From positions 1-64,000 of the forward strand of contig JAQWUY010000018.1 in NCBI GenBank assembly GCA_029250225.1: a stretch of DNA of 64,000 nucleotides, written 5' to 3'. A program made the position numbers and the translations under genes. Origin of the DNA: Alphaproteobacteria bacterium (GTDB taxonomy: Bacteria; Pseudomonadota; Alphaproteobacteria; JAQWUY01). The notes under the pieces were generated by a model. The model did no database searches. It was not told the DNA's origin and was given only the letters and a program-made list of their open reading frames with translations. Positions 7,118 to 17,173 of this stretch are shown here, piece by piece. Position 1 is the first letter of the stretch, and each line of letters starts with the position of its first letter.

Positions 7118-8587
7118 ATGTTGAATTCTAGTTATAAAAATGAAATACGAGATACTTTAAAAGATTATGAGAAAGCCAAAAGCAAGCATGCAAATTGGGT
7201 TGAATTATGGCGTGAATGTTATAATTTTACAAATCCAAATATTAGCAAAAAAAATAAATTTCCAATATATGATGCAACTGCACCGGATGCTGTTGACGAA
7301 CTAGCAGGCGTATTAATAAATGAGCTTTATCCATATACTAGTGATTGGGTTGAAATAAAAGATATTAACACCAAGGAATTACAACACGATGATATATCTA
7401 ACCAAGTAAGAAAAAACATTATGGAAGCGATAAGAACATCGAACTTCCAAGTTGAAATACATCAAATTATTATGGATTTAATAGTTGCCGGTACTGGGGT
7501 TATGTTAATTGAACAAGGTGATTTAAACAGTGATAATAAAATAAAATTTAATGCTCTAGACATACAAAATATTATTTTATCTGAAAAATCGCACGGACAA
7601 GTTGACGCGTTATATATTAATAAAACATTTTCATTTGATGAATTAATAACCAAGTATCCTAATGCCAAGGCATTTATTTCTTGTGAAAAAGAAAATTCAT
7701 ACAATGTAATAGAAACAATAAAACAAACAAATGGCAAATGGCAACTTGTCACTATTTTATTAAATGATAAAAAAAACCAAATCATAATGAAAACGGAGTA
7801 TGAAAACTCGCCTTTTGTGGTATTTCGCTGGCAAAAACAATCAGGAGAAGTTTATGGTCGTTCGCCAGTAATGAAGTCTTTACCTGATATAAAAACTGTT
7901 AATAAAATTGCAGAACTTACATTAAAAAATGCATCTATTAGTGTAACAGGTATATGGCAAGCAGATGATGATGGAGTATTAAACCCGAATAATATTCGTT
8001 TAGTTCCGGGGGCTATTATACCAAAAGCTGTTGGTTCAAATGGATTACAGCCATTAAAAAGCCCAGGTGAATTTAATTTATCAAATATGTTAATCGAACC
8101 ATTACAACAAAGAATTCGTAAAAGTCTATTGGCGGGTGTATTTACAACTAGCACACTAAGAACAGCGACCGAAGTTGCCGAACAAGCAATGCGTGGTAGA
8201 CAAATATTAAATTCTGTTTTCGAAAGAATAACGCAAGAAGCTATGATACCGATGATAAAAAGAATTGCAAATATATTAGTTAAGCAAGGAACTATTATAA
8301 ACCCAAAGCAACACAACTTATATATTGATGCAATATCCCCTAACGAAAGATTTAATAAACAACAAAAAGTTATGGTCGTAAAACAAGTTATTAAAGAATT
8401 AAAGCAACTAGACATAGATATATCAAATGTATTTGATGTAAAAGAAACATTGTTATGGTTATCAAGACAAATGGAATTACCGGATTCTATATTAATAAAT
8501 AACAATGATTTTATGCTAGAAAATTTAAACGATATCAATAATTTTGTTAGTAATCCACAGCAGGAATTATTAAATGAGCCATTGTAA
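7118..8587 (+). CDS. Podovirus-type portal / head-to-tail connecting protein
   Basis: The 489-residue protein resembles T7-like and BPP-1-like head-to-tail connecting proteins (portal ring through which DNA enters the capsid). The N-terminal WVELWRECYNFTNP, then IYDATAPDAVDELAGVLINEL (split helix block), FVVFRWQKQSGEVYGRSPV near residue 230, and TATEVAEQAMRGRQI near 350 followed by IKRIANILVKQG are in family order. Length is close to T7 gp8. AGGAG lies 4 bases before the ATG. The frame is intact over its full length, which argues for selection. No capsid, scaffold, terminase, tail or integrase gene lies nearby, which is unusual for a functional prophage. Confidence 0.88.
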   Translation: MLNSSYKNEIRDTLKDYEKAKSKHANWVELWRECYNFTNPNISKKNKFPIYDATAPDAVDELAGVLINELYPYTSDWVEIKDINTKELQHDDISNQVRKNIMEAIRTSNFQVEIHQIIMDLIVAGTGVMLIEQGDLNSDNKIKFNALDIQNIILSEKSHGQVDALYINKTFSFDELITKYPNAKAFISCEKENSYNVIETIKQTNGKWQLVTILLNDKKNQIIMKTEYENSPFVVFRWQKQSGEVYGRSPVMKSLPDIKTVNKIAELTLKNASISVTGIWQADDDGVLNPNNIRLVPGAIIPKAVGSNGLQPLKSPGEFNLSNMLIEPLQQRIRKSLLAGVFTTSTLRTATEVAEQAMRGRQILNSVFERITQEAMIPMIKRIANILVKQGTIINPKQHNLYIDAISPNERFNKQQKVMVVKQVIKELKQLDIDISNVFDVKETLLWLSRQMELPDSILINNNDFMLENLNDINNFVSNPQQELLNEPL

Positions 8588-8810
8588 ACTACCTTGGGGA
8601 AATGATAAAACACCTGAATATGATGATATAGAAAAAGCATTATTTAAAATATTTACATCAAAAGACGGTAAAATATTATGGCAATATCTTAAACACACTA
8701 TAATTGAAAATAATTCACAAGAAACAGATCCTATAAAAATACATATGAATAATGGTAAAAAAATATTAGTTATGCATTTAAGAAATTTAGCACAACGACA
8801 AGTGGGATAA
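8574..8810 (+). CDS. Bbp19-like phage protein
   Basis: A 78-residue protein overlapping the end of the portal gene by 14 bases. EYDDIEKALFKIFTSKDGKI, followed by WQYLKHTIIE and later KKILVMHLRNLAQRQ, matches the pattern of the short Bbp19-like proteins that accompany portal genes in BPP-1-like podoviruses (a residue-loss helix, DGxxxLxxL, and a C-terminal helix). Function is unknown. It closes the cassette: a strong hairpin terminator begins 7 bases after the stop. Confidence 0.75.
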   Translation: MSHCKLPWGNDKTPEYDDIEKALFKIFTSKDGKILWQYLKHTIIENNSQETDPIKIHMNNGKKILVMHLRNLAQRQVG

Positions 8811-8816
8811 ATAAAA

Positions 8817-8855
8817 GAAAAATGCGAGTATACAATTAGTATATTCGCATTTTTC
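8817..8855. terminator. Bidirectional terminator between the portal cassette and asd
   Basis: A 17-base-pair inverted repeat (GAAAAATGCGA... / ...TCGCATTTTTC) with a 5-base loop at 8834-8838 and one G-U pair. The A- and T-rich outer parts of the arms supply U tracts on both strands, so it can end both the plus-strand cassette and the converging asd gene. Confidence 0.9.
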
Positions 8856-8877
8856 TTTGTAAGAGATAATTATTAAT

Positions 8878-9888
8878 TTAAATAATATCCATTTCAATCA
8901 TTTTTTCAGCTATTTGTATCGTATTAAGTGCTGCGCCTTTTCTTACATTATCTGACACACACCAAAATGTAATAGAATTTTCTTTGCTTGTATCGTTTCG
9001 CAAGCGAGAAATATAAACATCATCATTTCCAGTAGATTCAAATTGTGTAACATAACCACCATTTTCGCGATTATCAACTAATGTCAAACCTTCCGCATTT
9101 TTAAAGGCTTTTCTTGCTATGTCTTCGTTCATTTTATCTTCGAATTCAACAGTTATAGCTTCGGCGTGTCCTGTAAATACCGGAACACGAACCGCGGTTG
9201 CAGAAACTTCTATATTCGCATCAAGTATTTTTTTAGTTTCAACACGCATTTTCCATTCTTCTTTTGTATAACCATCGTCCATAAAAACATCTATGTGCGG
9301 GATACAGTTAAATGCAATTTGTTTTGTAAATACTTTTGGATTAACCGCATCATTTTTATAAATCCCAGCAGTTTGATTAAATAATTCATCCATCGCATCT
9401 TTACCACCGCCACTTGTTGCTTGGTAAGTAGAAACAACAACTCGTTTAATTTTAGCGACATCGTGTAACGGTTTTAAAGCAACTAACATTTGGATAGTTG
9501 AACAATTAGGATTAGCAACTATACCCTTTTTAATATTTTTTAAATCTTGCGGGTTAACTTCCGGTACAACCAATGGCACATCGTCATCCATACGCCACAC
9601 AGAAGTATTATCAATAACTATTGCCCCAGCCTTAGCTGCAATTGGCGAATATTCTTTTGATATAGCACCACCCGGTGAGGATAGAACGATATCTACTTCT
9701 GAAAAATCAAAAGTTGCCAAATCTTGACATACAAGTTGTGTATCTTTGTATTCTATTTTCTTGCCAGCTGAACGCGCAGAAGCTAGTGGAATAATCTCAG
9801 AAACAGGGAAATTTCTTTCTTCTAGTAACAACAGTAATTCGCGACCCACATTACCTGTTGCACCTGCAACAGCAATTTTATACGACAT
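8878..9888 (-). CDS. asd: Aspartate-semialdehyde dehydrogenase
   Basis: Reduces aspartyl phosphate to the semialdehyde, the branch point to lysine/diaminopimelate, threonine and methionine. The 336-residue protein starts at ATG 9888 with GGAG 7 bases upstream; a TTG two codons earlier is less well placed. The N-terminal GATGNVGREL Rossmann loop (9-18), catalytic Cys129 in NPNCST, the central HIDVF stretch and the C-terminal RKGAALNTIQIAE block are all present. It is monocistronic, bounded by the 8817 terminator. Together with lysA it indicates cell-wall diaminopimelate synthesis. Confidence 0.96.
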   Translation of the reverse strand: MSYKIAVAGATGNVGRELLLLLEERNFPVSEIIPLASARSAGKKIEYKDTQLVCQDLATFDFSEVDIVLSSPGGAISKEYSPIAAKAGAIVIDNTSVWRMDDDVPLVVPEVNPQDLKNIKKGIVANPNCSTIQMLVALKPLHDVAKIKRVVVSTYQATSGGGKDAMDELFNQTAGIYKNDAVNPKVFTKQIAFNCIPHIDVFMDDGYTKEEWKMRVETKKILDANIEVSATAVRVPVFTGHAEAITVEFEDKMNEDIARKAFKNAEGLTLVDNRENGGYVTQFESTGNDDVYISRLRNDTSKENSITFWCVSDNVRKGAALNTIQIAEKMIEMDII

Positions 9889-10027
9889 AATCAATCTCCA
9901 TATACTTTTATTTTTAATGTATTTTTCGAGTATTTATTCTTTAACCCTTAATAAACACATAGATATAATAATAACCTAGATAAAGAGTACAAATCAATAA
10001 TATTTTATTTAATATTTTTTAACTATT

Positions 10028-10792
10028 TTAATTCCAATATTTAGACAACCATTTACAAGGTTTAGATGATTTAAATATATTTTTTTTATACCCTTTTATA
10101 GCTTGATTAGGCAAAGGATGGCCGTGGAAAACTAGTATTCGCATATCATCAGGTTTTTTAGGTGTTAAAAATAAATTTAACGGGAATAAATAACAACAAT
10201 TCCTTTTGAAAGAACAAATCCATTGTGGCTTCCAAAATACAGTTTCATTTCTTAATACCCAAGAAACATACTGTTGTTCAATGCGAAAATTGTTTAATGC
10301 CCACTGAGTATTTTTTGAAAAATGCTCGAAGACTTTACTATGTTGTTTAGGATTAAACCTAAACACAGATGTATTTCCAACACGGCCATCACGCCATAAC
10401 ATAACTTTTGAACGTCGTTTTTCTAGCCAATCCTGAATAACAACAAATTTTCCTTTTTGATATTCAAATAAATCGTCTAATTTACCGGTAATAACAACAT
10501 CAAGATCAAGAAATATTACATCACCATCTAAATCAGCAATATCTGGCTTAAATAATCCTACTTTTCGCCAAGTTTCCCCACCTTTAATAGAATCAAATTT
10601 ATTTTCATCAAAACCAGTATCAGGCAAAGGATATATTTCAACCCTTTTATCAATTCCCTTTTTATTATCTGTTAAACAGACAAAGCGAAAATCTGCATCC
10701 ATATTATTATCGACACCGTTAAATAATCGGTTAACATATTCGCAACCGTATTTTTTGCCCCATTTAATACATAAAAATGTTGGTTTTGTCAT
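10028..10792 (-). CDS. Putative glycosyltransferase, GT-A type
   Basis: A 254-residue cytoplasmic protein. The N-terminus reads TFLCIKWGKKYGCEYVNRLF, a beta strand and loop typical of nucleotide-sugar binding; GDVIFLDLDVVITGKLDDLF (about 89-108) contains the DxD metal motif of GT-A enzymes; a later FHGHPLPNQA element follows a region rich in Trp and aromatic residues. It resembles small glycosyltransferases of surface polysaccharide synthesis in Alphaproteobacteria. The donor and acceptor cannot be read from sequence. It stands alone between infC and asd. Confidence 0.75.
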   Translation of the reverse strand: MTKPTFLCIKWGKKYGCEYVNRLFNGVDNNMDADFRFVCLTDNKKGIDKRVEIYPLPDTGFDENKFDSIKGGETWRKVGLFKPDIADLDGDVIFLDLDVVITGKLDDLFEYQKGKFVVIQDWLEKRRSKVMLWRDGRVGNTSVFRFNPKQHSKVFEHFSKNTQWALNNFRIEQQYVSWVLRNETVFWKPQWICSFKRNCCYLFPLNLFLTPKKPDDMRILVFHGHPLPNQAIKGYKKNIFKSSKPCKWLSKYWN

Positions 10793-10872
10793 CTTCTTTA
10801 TCTTTATAATATATTTTCACCGTGTTCATCTTGTAATGACTTTACTATTAAATATTTATTAATAGAATATTT

Positions 10873-11415
10873 TTATTTATTTTCAGAATTATTATCAGGC
10901 GACAACATCATCGTTGCTTGCCTGCCTTCCATATTTGGTTTGCTATCAACCTTTCCAATTCCTTCAATACCTGCTTTTACTCGGTTCATAATTTCCATTC
11001 CAAGTTCTTGGTGTGCCATTTCACGACCACGGAAACGAAGAGTTATCTTTACTTTATTACCTTGTTCCAAGAATTTACGGACATTACGCATTTTAATATT
11101 GAAATCATTCTCGTCTGTATTAGGACGGAATTTTACTTCTTTAATCTCAATAACTTTTTGTTTTTTCTTTGCTTCTGATGCTTTTTTTTGTTGTTCGTAT
11201 CGGTATTTTCCGTAATCAATAATTTTTGCAACAGGTGGTTTTGCATTTGGCGAAATTTCAACTAAATCCAAACCAACATTATGTGCTCTTTTTAATGCAT
11301 CAGATGTATTGACAACACCGACATTTTCGCCATTTTCATCTATTAAACGAACTTCATTGGCTCTAATACTCTCATTTACTTTAGTAGTATCTTTTTTATT
11401 AGGTTTATTATTTAT
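10873..11415 (-). CDS. infC: Translation initiation factor IF-3, AUA start
   Basis: Binds the 30S subunit, prevents 50S joining and proofreads initiation codons. The frame continues upstream of the first standard start codon (TTG 11271) through recognisable IF-3 sequence ([21 protein letters not shown]). The only codon well placed to AGGAG (11423-11427 on the minus strand) is ATA at 11415, 7 bases away, giving 180 residues, the usual length. infC is known to start at AUU in E. coli, allowing autoregulation by IF-3. Here AUA would do the same. It follows thrS by 22 bases; rpmI and rplT do not follow. Confidence 0.93.
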   Translation of the reverse strand: MNNKPNKKDTTKVNESIRANEVRLIDENGENVGVVNTSDALKRAHNVGLDLVEISPNAKPPVAKIIDYGKYRYEQQKKASEAKKKQKVIEIKEVKFRPNTDENDFNIKMRNVRKFLEQGNKVKITLRFRGREMAHQELGMEIMNRVKAGIEGIGKVDSKPNMEGRQATMMLSPDNNSENK

Positions 11416-11437
11416 GACTATTCTCCTTTATATAAAG

Positions 11438-13366
11438 TTAACCCATATCAGGCGCTTTTGCCTGATCAATTAAATTAGATATTGCAATATCTAAATCTAA
11501 TACTTCTTGTTTATCAGTCCCAAGTCTGCGAATTGCTACTGTATTTTGTTCAGCTTCGCGATTACCAAGAATAAATTGTACTGGAACCTTTTTCAAACTA
11601 TGCTCACGAACTTTGTAATTAATTTTTTCACTACGAATATCCGTTTCAACTCTTATGCCCTTGGCTTTTAATTTTTTAGCAACTTGATTAGCATATTCAC
11701 TTGCACTATCAGTAATCGTAGCAACTACAACTTGAACAGGTGCAATCCACAATGGAAACTTTCCACCGTAATTTTCTACTAAAATGCCAATAAATCTTTC
11801 AAAAGAACCCAATATAGCACGATGTAACATTACTGGTCTATGCGAAGAGTTATCTTCACCAGTATAGCTAGCATCTAATCTTTCCGGAAGAACAAAATCA
11901 ACCTGTAATGTTCCACATTGCCAATCACGACCTATTGCATCAGTTAATACAAACTCTAACTTAGGGCCATAAAAAGCACCCTCACCTGAATTAAGAGTCC
12001 ATTCAAGTCCGGATTTTTCAGTTGCATCTTTCAATGCTAATTCAGCTTTATCCCAAGTTTTATCATCACCAGCTCGTAGCTCTGGTCGATCCGAAAACTT
12101 AACTTTTACATCTGCAAAACCTAGATCTTTATATACATTTTTTAACATTTCACAGAAAAGTTTAGTTTCAGATACTATTTGGTTTTCCATACAGAATATA
12201 TGTGCATCATCTTGTGTAAATGCACGAACACGCATAATACCGTGTAATGCACCCGATGGTTCATTTCTATGACAACAGCCGAATTCTGCCATTCTAAGGG
12301 GTAAATTTTTATATGAAATCTGCCCTTTTTTAAATATTTCAACGTGGCAAGGACAATTCATCGGTTTAATAGCAAGAGTTTTTTCATCACTATCTTCCAT
12401 AGTAAACATTGCTTCACGGAATTTTTCCCAATGCCCAGACTTTTCCCACAAACTACGATCAAGTATTTGTGGAGTTCTAACTTCTTTATAACCATATTTA
12501 ACTTGCTGACGACGGATATAGTCCTCCAATGCTCGGTATATTGACCAACCATTTGGATGCCAAAATACATTACCTACTGCTTCTTCTTGAATATGGAATA
12601 AATCCATTTCCTTACCAAGTCTTCTGTGATCTCGTTTTTCGGCTTCTTCTAGTCTTTGTAGGTATGTTTTAAGTTCTTTCTTGTCACGCCAAGCTGTGCC
12701 ATAAATTCGTTGTAATTGTGGATTTTTTGCATCACCTCGCCAGTATGCACCCGCAACCTTCATTAATTTAAAACCATTACCTACAACACCTGTTGATGGG
12801 CTGTGAATACCACGGCATAAATCCAACCATTCACCTTGTGTATAAACAGATATTTCTTCGTTATCTGGTAATGTTAATATATGTTCTGCTTTAAATTTTT
12901 CACCTTTATTTGAAAAGTGTTTATGGGCATCATCACGCTTCCAAACTTGCCTTACAAAAGGCTCGTCTTTTTTAATAATTTCTGCCATTTTAGCTTCTAT
13001 TTTTTCGAAATCATTAATAGAAAATTTTTCTTCTGTATCTGGGCGATAAAAATCATAATAAAAACCATCAGCAATACTAGGGCCAAATGTTATTTGTGTA
13101 TTTGGATATAGTTCTTGAACTGCTTGTGCTAATATATGAGCGCAGTCGTGACGGATAATTTCTAGTGCCTCATCGCTTTGTCTTGTTATTATTGAAATAT
13201 TTGCATCTTGTTTAACAATAAATGATAAATCTTTTTGTTCGCCATCAACTGTCATTGCAATTGAAGATTTTAATAATCCAGAGCCGATGCTTTTTGCGAT
13301 TTCAGTACCTGATACAGGGTTGTCATATTGTCTGATCGAACCGTCAGGTAAAGTAATAGAAATCAT
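11438..13366 (-). CDS. thrS: Threonyl-tRNA synthetase
   Basis: Charges tRNA-Thr. The 642 residues carry, in order, an N-terminal TGS domain (1-62), the second-additional editing domain with [16 protein letters not shown], the class II core including [11 protein letters not shown] (zinc Cys), [17 protein letters not shown] (motif 2), and a C-terminal anticodon-binding domain (from about 540). Length matches the E. coli enzyme (642). It precedes infC with a 22-base gap, the common thrS-infC order. Confidence 0.97.
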   Translation of the reverse strand: MISITLPDGSIRQYDNPVSGTEIAKSIGSGLLKSSIAMTVDGEQKDLSFIVKQDANISIITRQSDEALEIIRHDCAHILAQAVQELYPNTQITFGPSIADGFYYDFYRPDTEEKFSINDFEKIEAKMAEIIKKDEPFVRQVWKRDDAHKHFSNKGEKFKAEHILTLPDNEEISVYTQGEWLDLCRGIHSPSTGVVGNGFKLMKVAGAYWRGDAKNPQLQRIYGTAWRDKKELKTYLQRLEEAEKRDHRRLGKEMDLFHIQEEAVGNVFWHPNGWSIYRALEDYIRRQQVKYGYKEVRTPQILDRSLWEKSGHWEKFREAMFTMEDSDEKTLAIKPMNCPCHVEIFKKGQISYKNLPLRMAEFGCCHRNEPSGALHGIMRVRAFTQDDAHIFCMENQIVSETKLFCEMLKNVYKDLGFADVKVKFSDRPELRAGDDKTWDKAELALKDATEKSGLEWTLNSGEGAFYGPKLEFVLTDAIGRDWQCGTLQVDFVLPERLDASYTGEDNSSHRPVMLHRAILGSFERFIGILVENYGGKFPLWIAPVQVVVATITDSASEYANQVAKKLKAKGIRVETDIRSEKINYKVREHSLKKVPVQFILGNREAEQNTVAIRRLGTDKQEVLDLDIAISNLIDQAKAPDMG

Positions 13367-13447
13367 AGTTTTTTAGTATCCTTTGTTTAAATATTTTTTT
13401 ATGTATTGCTAGATAATAACGAAAATAGTAGTTTTTTCAAGTATTTT

Positions 13448-14287
13448 TTAACTTTTTGATTGTAATATTGCCTGTAAGCCTATTTTATATGTCGGGTATT
13501 TTAATTTAACGCCTAATTCTTTTTTAATCTTGTTATTTGATACACGGCGTTTGTCTAAATAAAAAGACCTTGCCATTTCCGACATTTCCGCCTGTTCAAA
13601 AGGTATTACAGGTATCATTTTAATATTTTGTAATTCACAAGCATAAGATAACACGGCAACATTATCACAAGGTAAATCATCACACACATTGTAGATATTT
13701 CCGAAATTAGGATTTTTCATAGACGCAACGACAGTCTGAGCAATATCATATATATGAATTCGGGAAAATATTTGTCCGTCTTTTTTTATAGCTCTTGCTT
13801 TTGGTGATTGAACAATATCTAGGGCTGAACGACCAGCTCCGTAAATACCAGGCAAGCGAAAAATATGAGTTTGTTTTACATTATCAAGCCATAATTTTTC
13901 TACGGCAACTCTTTGTTTTCCACGAATTCCAGATGGATTGAGAGGACTAGTTTCATCAACCATTTCACCGTTTGTATTTCCATAAACACCGGTTGTAGAC
14001 ATATAACCAAACCATTTTAAAGTCTTTAAAGATTTGATTTGTTCAATAAACTGATCGTAAATAAAATCACTCATACCATTGGTTGGAACTGTATTTAAAA
14101 TATGAGTAATTCCTGTTAAATCAACATTGTTAATATCGACAATATCAAAACCAGTTTCAGTTGAAAGTTTTTTCGCTTTTTCAGCACTGCGAACACAACC
14201 TGAAACCTCAAACCCTGATAGTTTTGCGTGCTTTAAAATTTCAAGGCCTGAAAAACCAACACCAAAACAAAAAAGTTTTTTAATCAT
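13448..14287 (-). CDS. NAD(P)-dependent epimerase/SDR-like oxidoreductase
   Basis: A 279-residue extended SDR. The N-terminal strand-loop FCFGVGFSG lies where the Rossmann GxGxxG motif is expected; YMSTTGVYG (about 115) and FRLPGIYGAGRSALD (about 162) are typical of NAD-dependent epimerase-like proteins such as YeeZ. A conventional YxxxK pair is not obvious. It overlaps the upstream GST gene by 8 bases, so they are cotranscribed and translationally coupled. Substrate unknown. Confidence 0.75.
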   Translation of the reverse strand: MIKKLFCFGVGFSGLEILKHAKLSGFEVSGCVRSAEKAKKLSTETGFDIVDINNVDLTGITHILNTVPTNGMSDFIYDQFIEQIKSLKTLKWFGYMSTTGVYGNTNGEMVDETSPLNPSGIRGKQRVAVEKLWLDNVKQTHIFRLPGIYGAGRSALDIVQSPKARAIKKDGQIFSRIHIYDIAQTVVASMKNPNFGNIYNVCDDLPCDNVAVLSYACELQNIKMIPVIPFEQAEMSEMARSFYLDKRRVSNNKIKKELGVKLKYPTYKIGLQAILQSKS

Positions 14288-15005
14288 TTTGGAAATCCAG
14301 ATTTTTATAATGTTTTGATGGTTTCATAAAAGATATATAATCTTCTAGTATAGATTTAAAACTAGGGCGGGATTTAACCCTGCAATACCAATCTGCAATA
14401 TTCTTGTAATCTATCCAATTTATTTCACCTAAATAATCCAGTACAGAGATACAAGATGCCGCCGCAAAATCGCCAACACCAAGAGCAGAGCAATTTAAAA
14501 CATTTTCTCTGTTTTCGTGTAAATAATTTTTTGAACCATCAGGAAGAAATTCAATCAACATAGTATCTAGGTATCTTAGATGATTACGCATATTTACTCG
14601 TCCAATTTGGATTTTTTGCGAATTAGAAGGTTTACCTTGTAAATATTTAAATACTCGTTCTTCCACAATATATCTATTAACTTCTGTTTCGAAATTATAC
14701 ATAAACCATTCAACTAAGCGACGATTTTCAGCTTTTTGTGCATATGTTTCGCCATAAAGTTTTTTGCCTAATATTTCTTCTTCTAAGTATTCTGATATGG
14801 GAATAGCACCACAGATAACTACATCTTGTAATTCTAGTACAGGGACGGTGCCAGAATGATTTAAAACACGAAAATCATTAGATTTTTCCCAGAATTTTTC
14901 TTGTTTTAAATTAAAATCAATACCCTTTTCAGCAAAAAGCAGACGAACGAACCTGCTAGGTGCATTTAGTGAAGTATGATGAATAAGATAATTATTAAAA
15001 GCCAT
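14280..15005 (-). CDS. Glutathione S-transferase family protein
   Basis: A 241-residue protein with an N-terminal thioredoxin-like domain: SRFVRLLFAEKGIDF, then NHSGTVPVLELQDVVICGA (the cis-Pro and glutathione-binding loop) and a conserved IPISEYLEE helix. The C-terminal half is helical (RRLVEWFMYNFETEVNRYI, LGVGDFAAASCISVLDYLG). The catalytic Ser/Cys/Tyr is likely near residues 10-16 but cannot be assigned. It is followed immediately by the SDR gene (8-base overlap), suggesting a shared detoxification or redox task. Confidence 0.85.
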   Translation of the reverse strand: MAFNNYLIHHTSLNAPSRFVRLLFAEKGIDFNLKQEKFWEKSNDFRVLNHSGTVPVLELQDVVICGAIPISEYLEEEILGKKLYGETYAQKAENRRLVEWFMYNFETEVNRYIVEERVFKYLQGKPSNSQKIQIGRVNMRNHLRYLDTMLIEFLPDGSKNYLHENRENVLNCSALGVGDFAAASCISVLDYLGEINWIDYKNIADWYCRVKSRPSFKSILEDYISFMKPSKHYKNLDFQND

Positions 15006-15054
15006 AATTGTAATATGATAAAAATTAGTAATTTATGCAATAAAAAAATATTAA

Positions 15055-15843
15055 TTATACCAATCCTGTAATCATATATAATACGAGTATTAAACTAATA
15101 GCACACCAAAAAATAGTTAATAATTCATCATCAATTTTATATGCAAGCTTAACACCAAATGGTGCCATTAGAGTTGAAATTGGAATAATTCCTATCAATA
15201 CCAACCAATTTATAAAACCGATATTATAAACACTATTAATATCCATTTTAAGCCCTGTATAAATATATACTATTACAGCTGGAACAGATACGAATATCCC
15301 TAAAACAGCGGAGGTTCCAATAGCTTTTTTAAGCCCCATACCGTGCAGATTAAGTGCCATTACATTATTACCGCCACCGATTCCTATACACGCAGACAAC
15401 CAACCAAAAACAGCTGGGAATATTAAACCAAATCGATTCATATTTTCTCGTTCAAATAATATCTTGCTAGGGTTAAATAATTTATAGAAACACAACACAG
15501 CCATAACAATTATATAAATCAAACGAATAACATAATCATCAACACCAGTTGTCCAAAGCGCACCGAATGTTGCACCAATCATATTTAATGGAGCCCAAAA
15601 TTTTAAAACAGAAAAGTCTACTCCACCGTGTTTAAAATGACTCACACTTGATGATACAGAAGTAAAAACAACACATGCCAAAGAAGTAGCAACAGAAATA
15701 TGTAAAACATATTGCTCAACACCAAACATAGGTAGCACAAATATAAGCATTGGAACCAATACAGCTCCACCACCTAAGCCAAACATTCCAGAAAATATCC
15801 CTGATAATATTGAACACAATATAAAAATTAATATTTCGATCAT
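15055..15843 (-). CDS. TauE/SafE family anion exporter
   Basis: A 262-residue inner-membrane protein with about eight hydrophobic helices. The duplicated glycine-rich signature of the TauE/SafE (DUF81) family is visible: SGIFSGMFGLGGGAVLVPML near 15-34 and LSACIGIGGGNNVMALNL near 150. Known relatives move sulfite, sulfonates or related organic anions out of the cell. It begins 9 bases after the histidine kinase gene on the same strand, so it is a probable target or partner of that two-component system. Confidence 0.88.
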   Translation of the reverse strand: MIEILIFILCSILSGIFSGMFGLGGGAVLVPMLIFVLPMFGVEQYVLHISVATSLACVVFTSVSSSVSHFKHGGVDFSVLKFWAPLNMIGATFGALWTTGVDDYVIRLIYIIVMAVLCFYKLFNPSKILFERENMNRFGLIFPAVFGWLSACIGIGGGNNVMALNLHGMGLKKAIGTSAVLGIFVSVPAVIVYIYTGLKMDINSVYNIGFINWLVLIGIIPISTLMAPFGVKLAYKIDDELLTIFWCAISLILVLYMITGLV

Positions 15844-15852
15844 TATAATATT

Positions 15853-17172
15853 TTATTTTATTGGTAGTATGAATGTAAATATTGTTTTTTCATTTTCAGT
15901 TTTAAGATTAATACTTCCGCCGAATTTTTCAACAACTGATTTACTAAATGGAATACCTATACCTGTTGATCCTTTCTTGTTTTTATCATTTTTAAAAAGA
16001 TTATATATATCTTGATTATTAGATATTTCAATCTTTTTGTCATTAGATATAATTATGTGCATTTCATTCTTAAAAATAACATTTTTAATATTTATAACAC
16101 TATTTTGTTTACTTTCAATAGCGTTTCTAACAACATTCGCAATTGCTCCTTGTAACAACATACTATCAACTTTAACATAACAATCAACTAAATCGATTTC
16201 AATTTTTGGTTTAAACTTTTCTGCTACTGTTTTCCATAAATGAGAGGATTCATATACTATATCAACTATATTATACTTTTTAACATTGATTTTCCCAACC
16301 GATAAATTACGAATCTCTTTTATATACTTATTAGATTTATCAGATGCTTTTTTTATGCTCTCAACTATTTTTTTTTGTTTTTTATTCAACCCCTTAAATG
16401 ATAATAACATTTGTGCATAACCAGATATTACTCCGATAATATTTTTAATTTCATGTGCTATTACCTGTGCTGTTAATTCTGTTAGGAAGGCTCGTTCAAC
16501 ACTACTAAATTTTGCTAGCTTTAAATTACTTTTCCTTAAATCTTCACTCAAAATATATCGATCATAAAAATTTCGTCTTAGCATAACGTTAAAATTATAA
16601 GAAACAAATATTATAAATAATAAGACAAATAAGTATATTGATAATTCTTTTATATGTTCAAAAAAGTTCAGTTTATGTATTTCACAATCTGCAAAAAACA
16701 ATACATTTTGTAAAACCATCGCAATCAGAAAAAATATAAATGGTATTAATAAAAACACGCCGAGGGTAATAGCATATACAGTCAATATGTATATACTTGT
16801 TTCAAAGGAAAAACTATTTTCTGTGTATTCCATTAATATATGATTGTAATATAGCGGTATTATACAAAACATTAACAAAAAAAATATAATGCCAGCCATA
16901 TATTTAGATTTGTCTCTTTTATGTAAAAAATAAATACAATAAAAGGCAGAGAAAACAGTAATAAATCTTAATGAATACAACCAAAAAGTATTTTCAAAAC
17001 CAATAAAATAAAAATCATATAATGTCATGAAAAAGTAAAATGCTATTGAAATTGAAAACATAATAGTTAATCGCCATTTATAATTAGACATTGTATAATA
17101 GCAATATTTATCTTCAGTTTTAAATGCTTTGAATCTACCTGTAATAATGTTTATTTCACCAGTACAGTTCAT
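15853..17172 (-). CDS. Membrane sensor histidine kinase
   Basis: A 439-residue protein with about six membrane helices in residues 33-195 and no visible PAS or HAMP domain. The HisKA H box is AHEIKNIIGVISGYAQML, phospho-acceptor His240; the HATPase end is KKGSTGIGIPFSKSVVEKFGG (G boxes) with an N box at NVVRNAIES. It starts two bases after the response-regulator stop, so the pair is coupled. Because there is no obvious soluble sensor domain, the stimulus is probably sensed within the membrane. The TauE permease follows. Confidence 0.9.
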   Translation of the reverse strand: MNCTGEINIITGRFKAFKTEDKYCYYTMSNYKWRLTIMFSISIAFYFFMTLYDFYFIGFENTFWLYSLRFITVFSAFYCIYFLHKRDKSKYMAGIIFFLLMFCIIPLYYNHILMEYTENSFSFETSIYILTVYAITLGVFLLIPFIFFLIAMVLQNVLFFADCEIHKLNFFEHIKELSIYLFVLLFIIFVSYNFNVMLRRNFYDRYILSEDLRKSNLKLAKFSSVERAFLTELTAQVIAHEIKNIIGVISGYAQMLLSFKGLNKKQKKIVESIKKASDKSNKYIKEIRNLSVGKINVKKYNIVDIVYESSHLWKTVAEKFKPKIEIDLVDCYVKVDSMLLQGAIANVVRNAIESKQNSVINIKNVIFKNEMHIIISNDKKIEISNNQDIYNLFKNDKNKKGSTGIGIPFSKSVVEKFGGSINLKTENEKTIFTFILPIK

Positions 17173-17173
17173 T

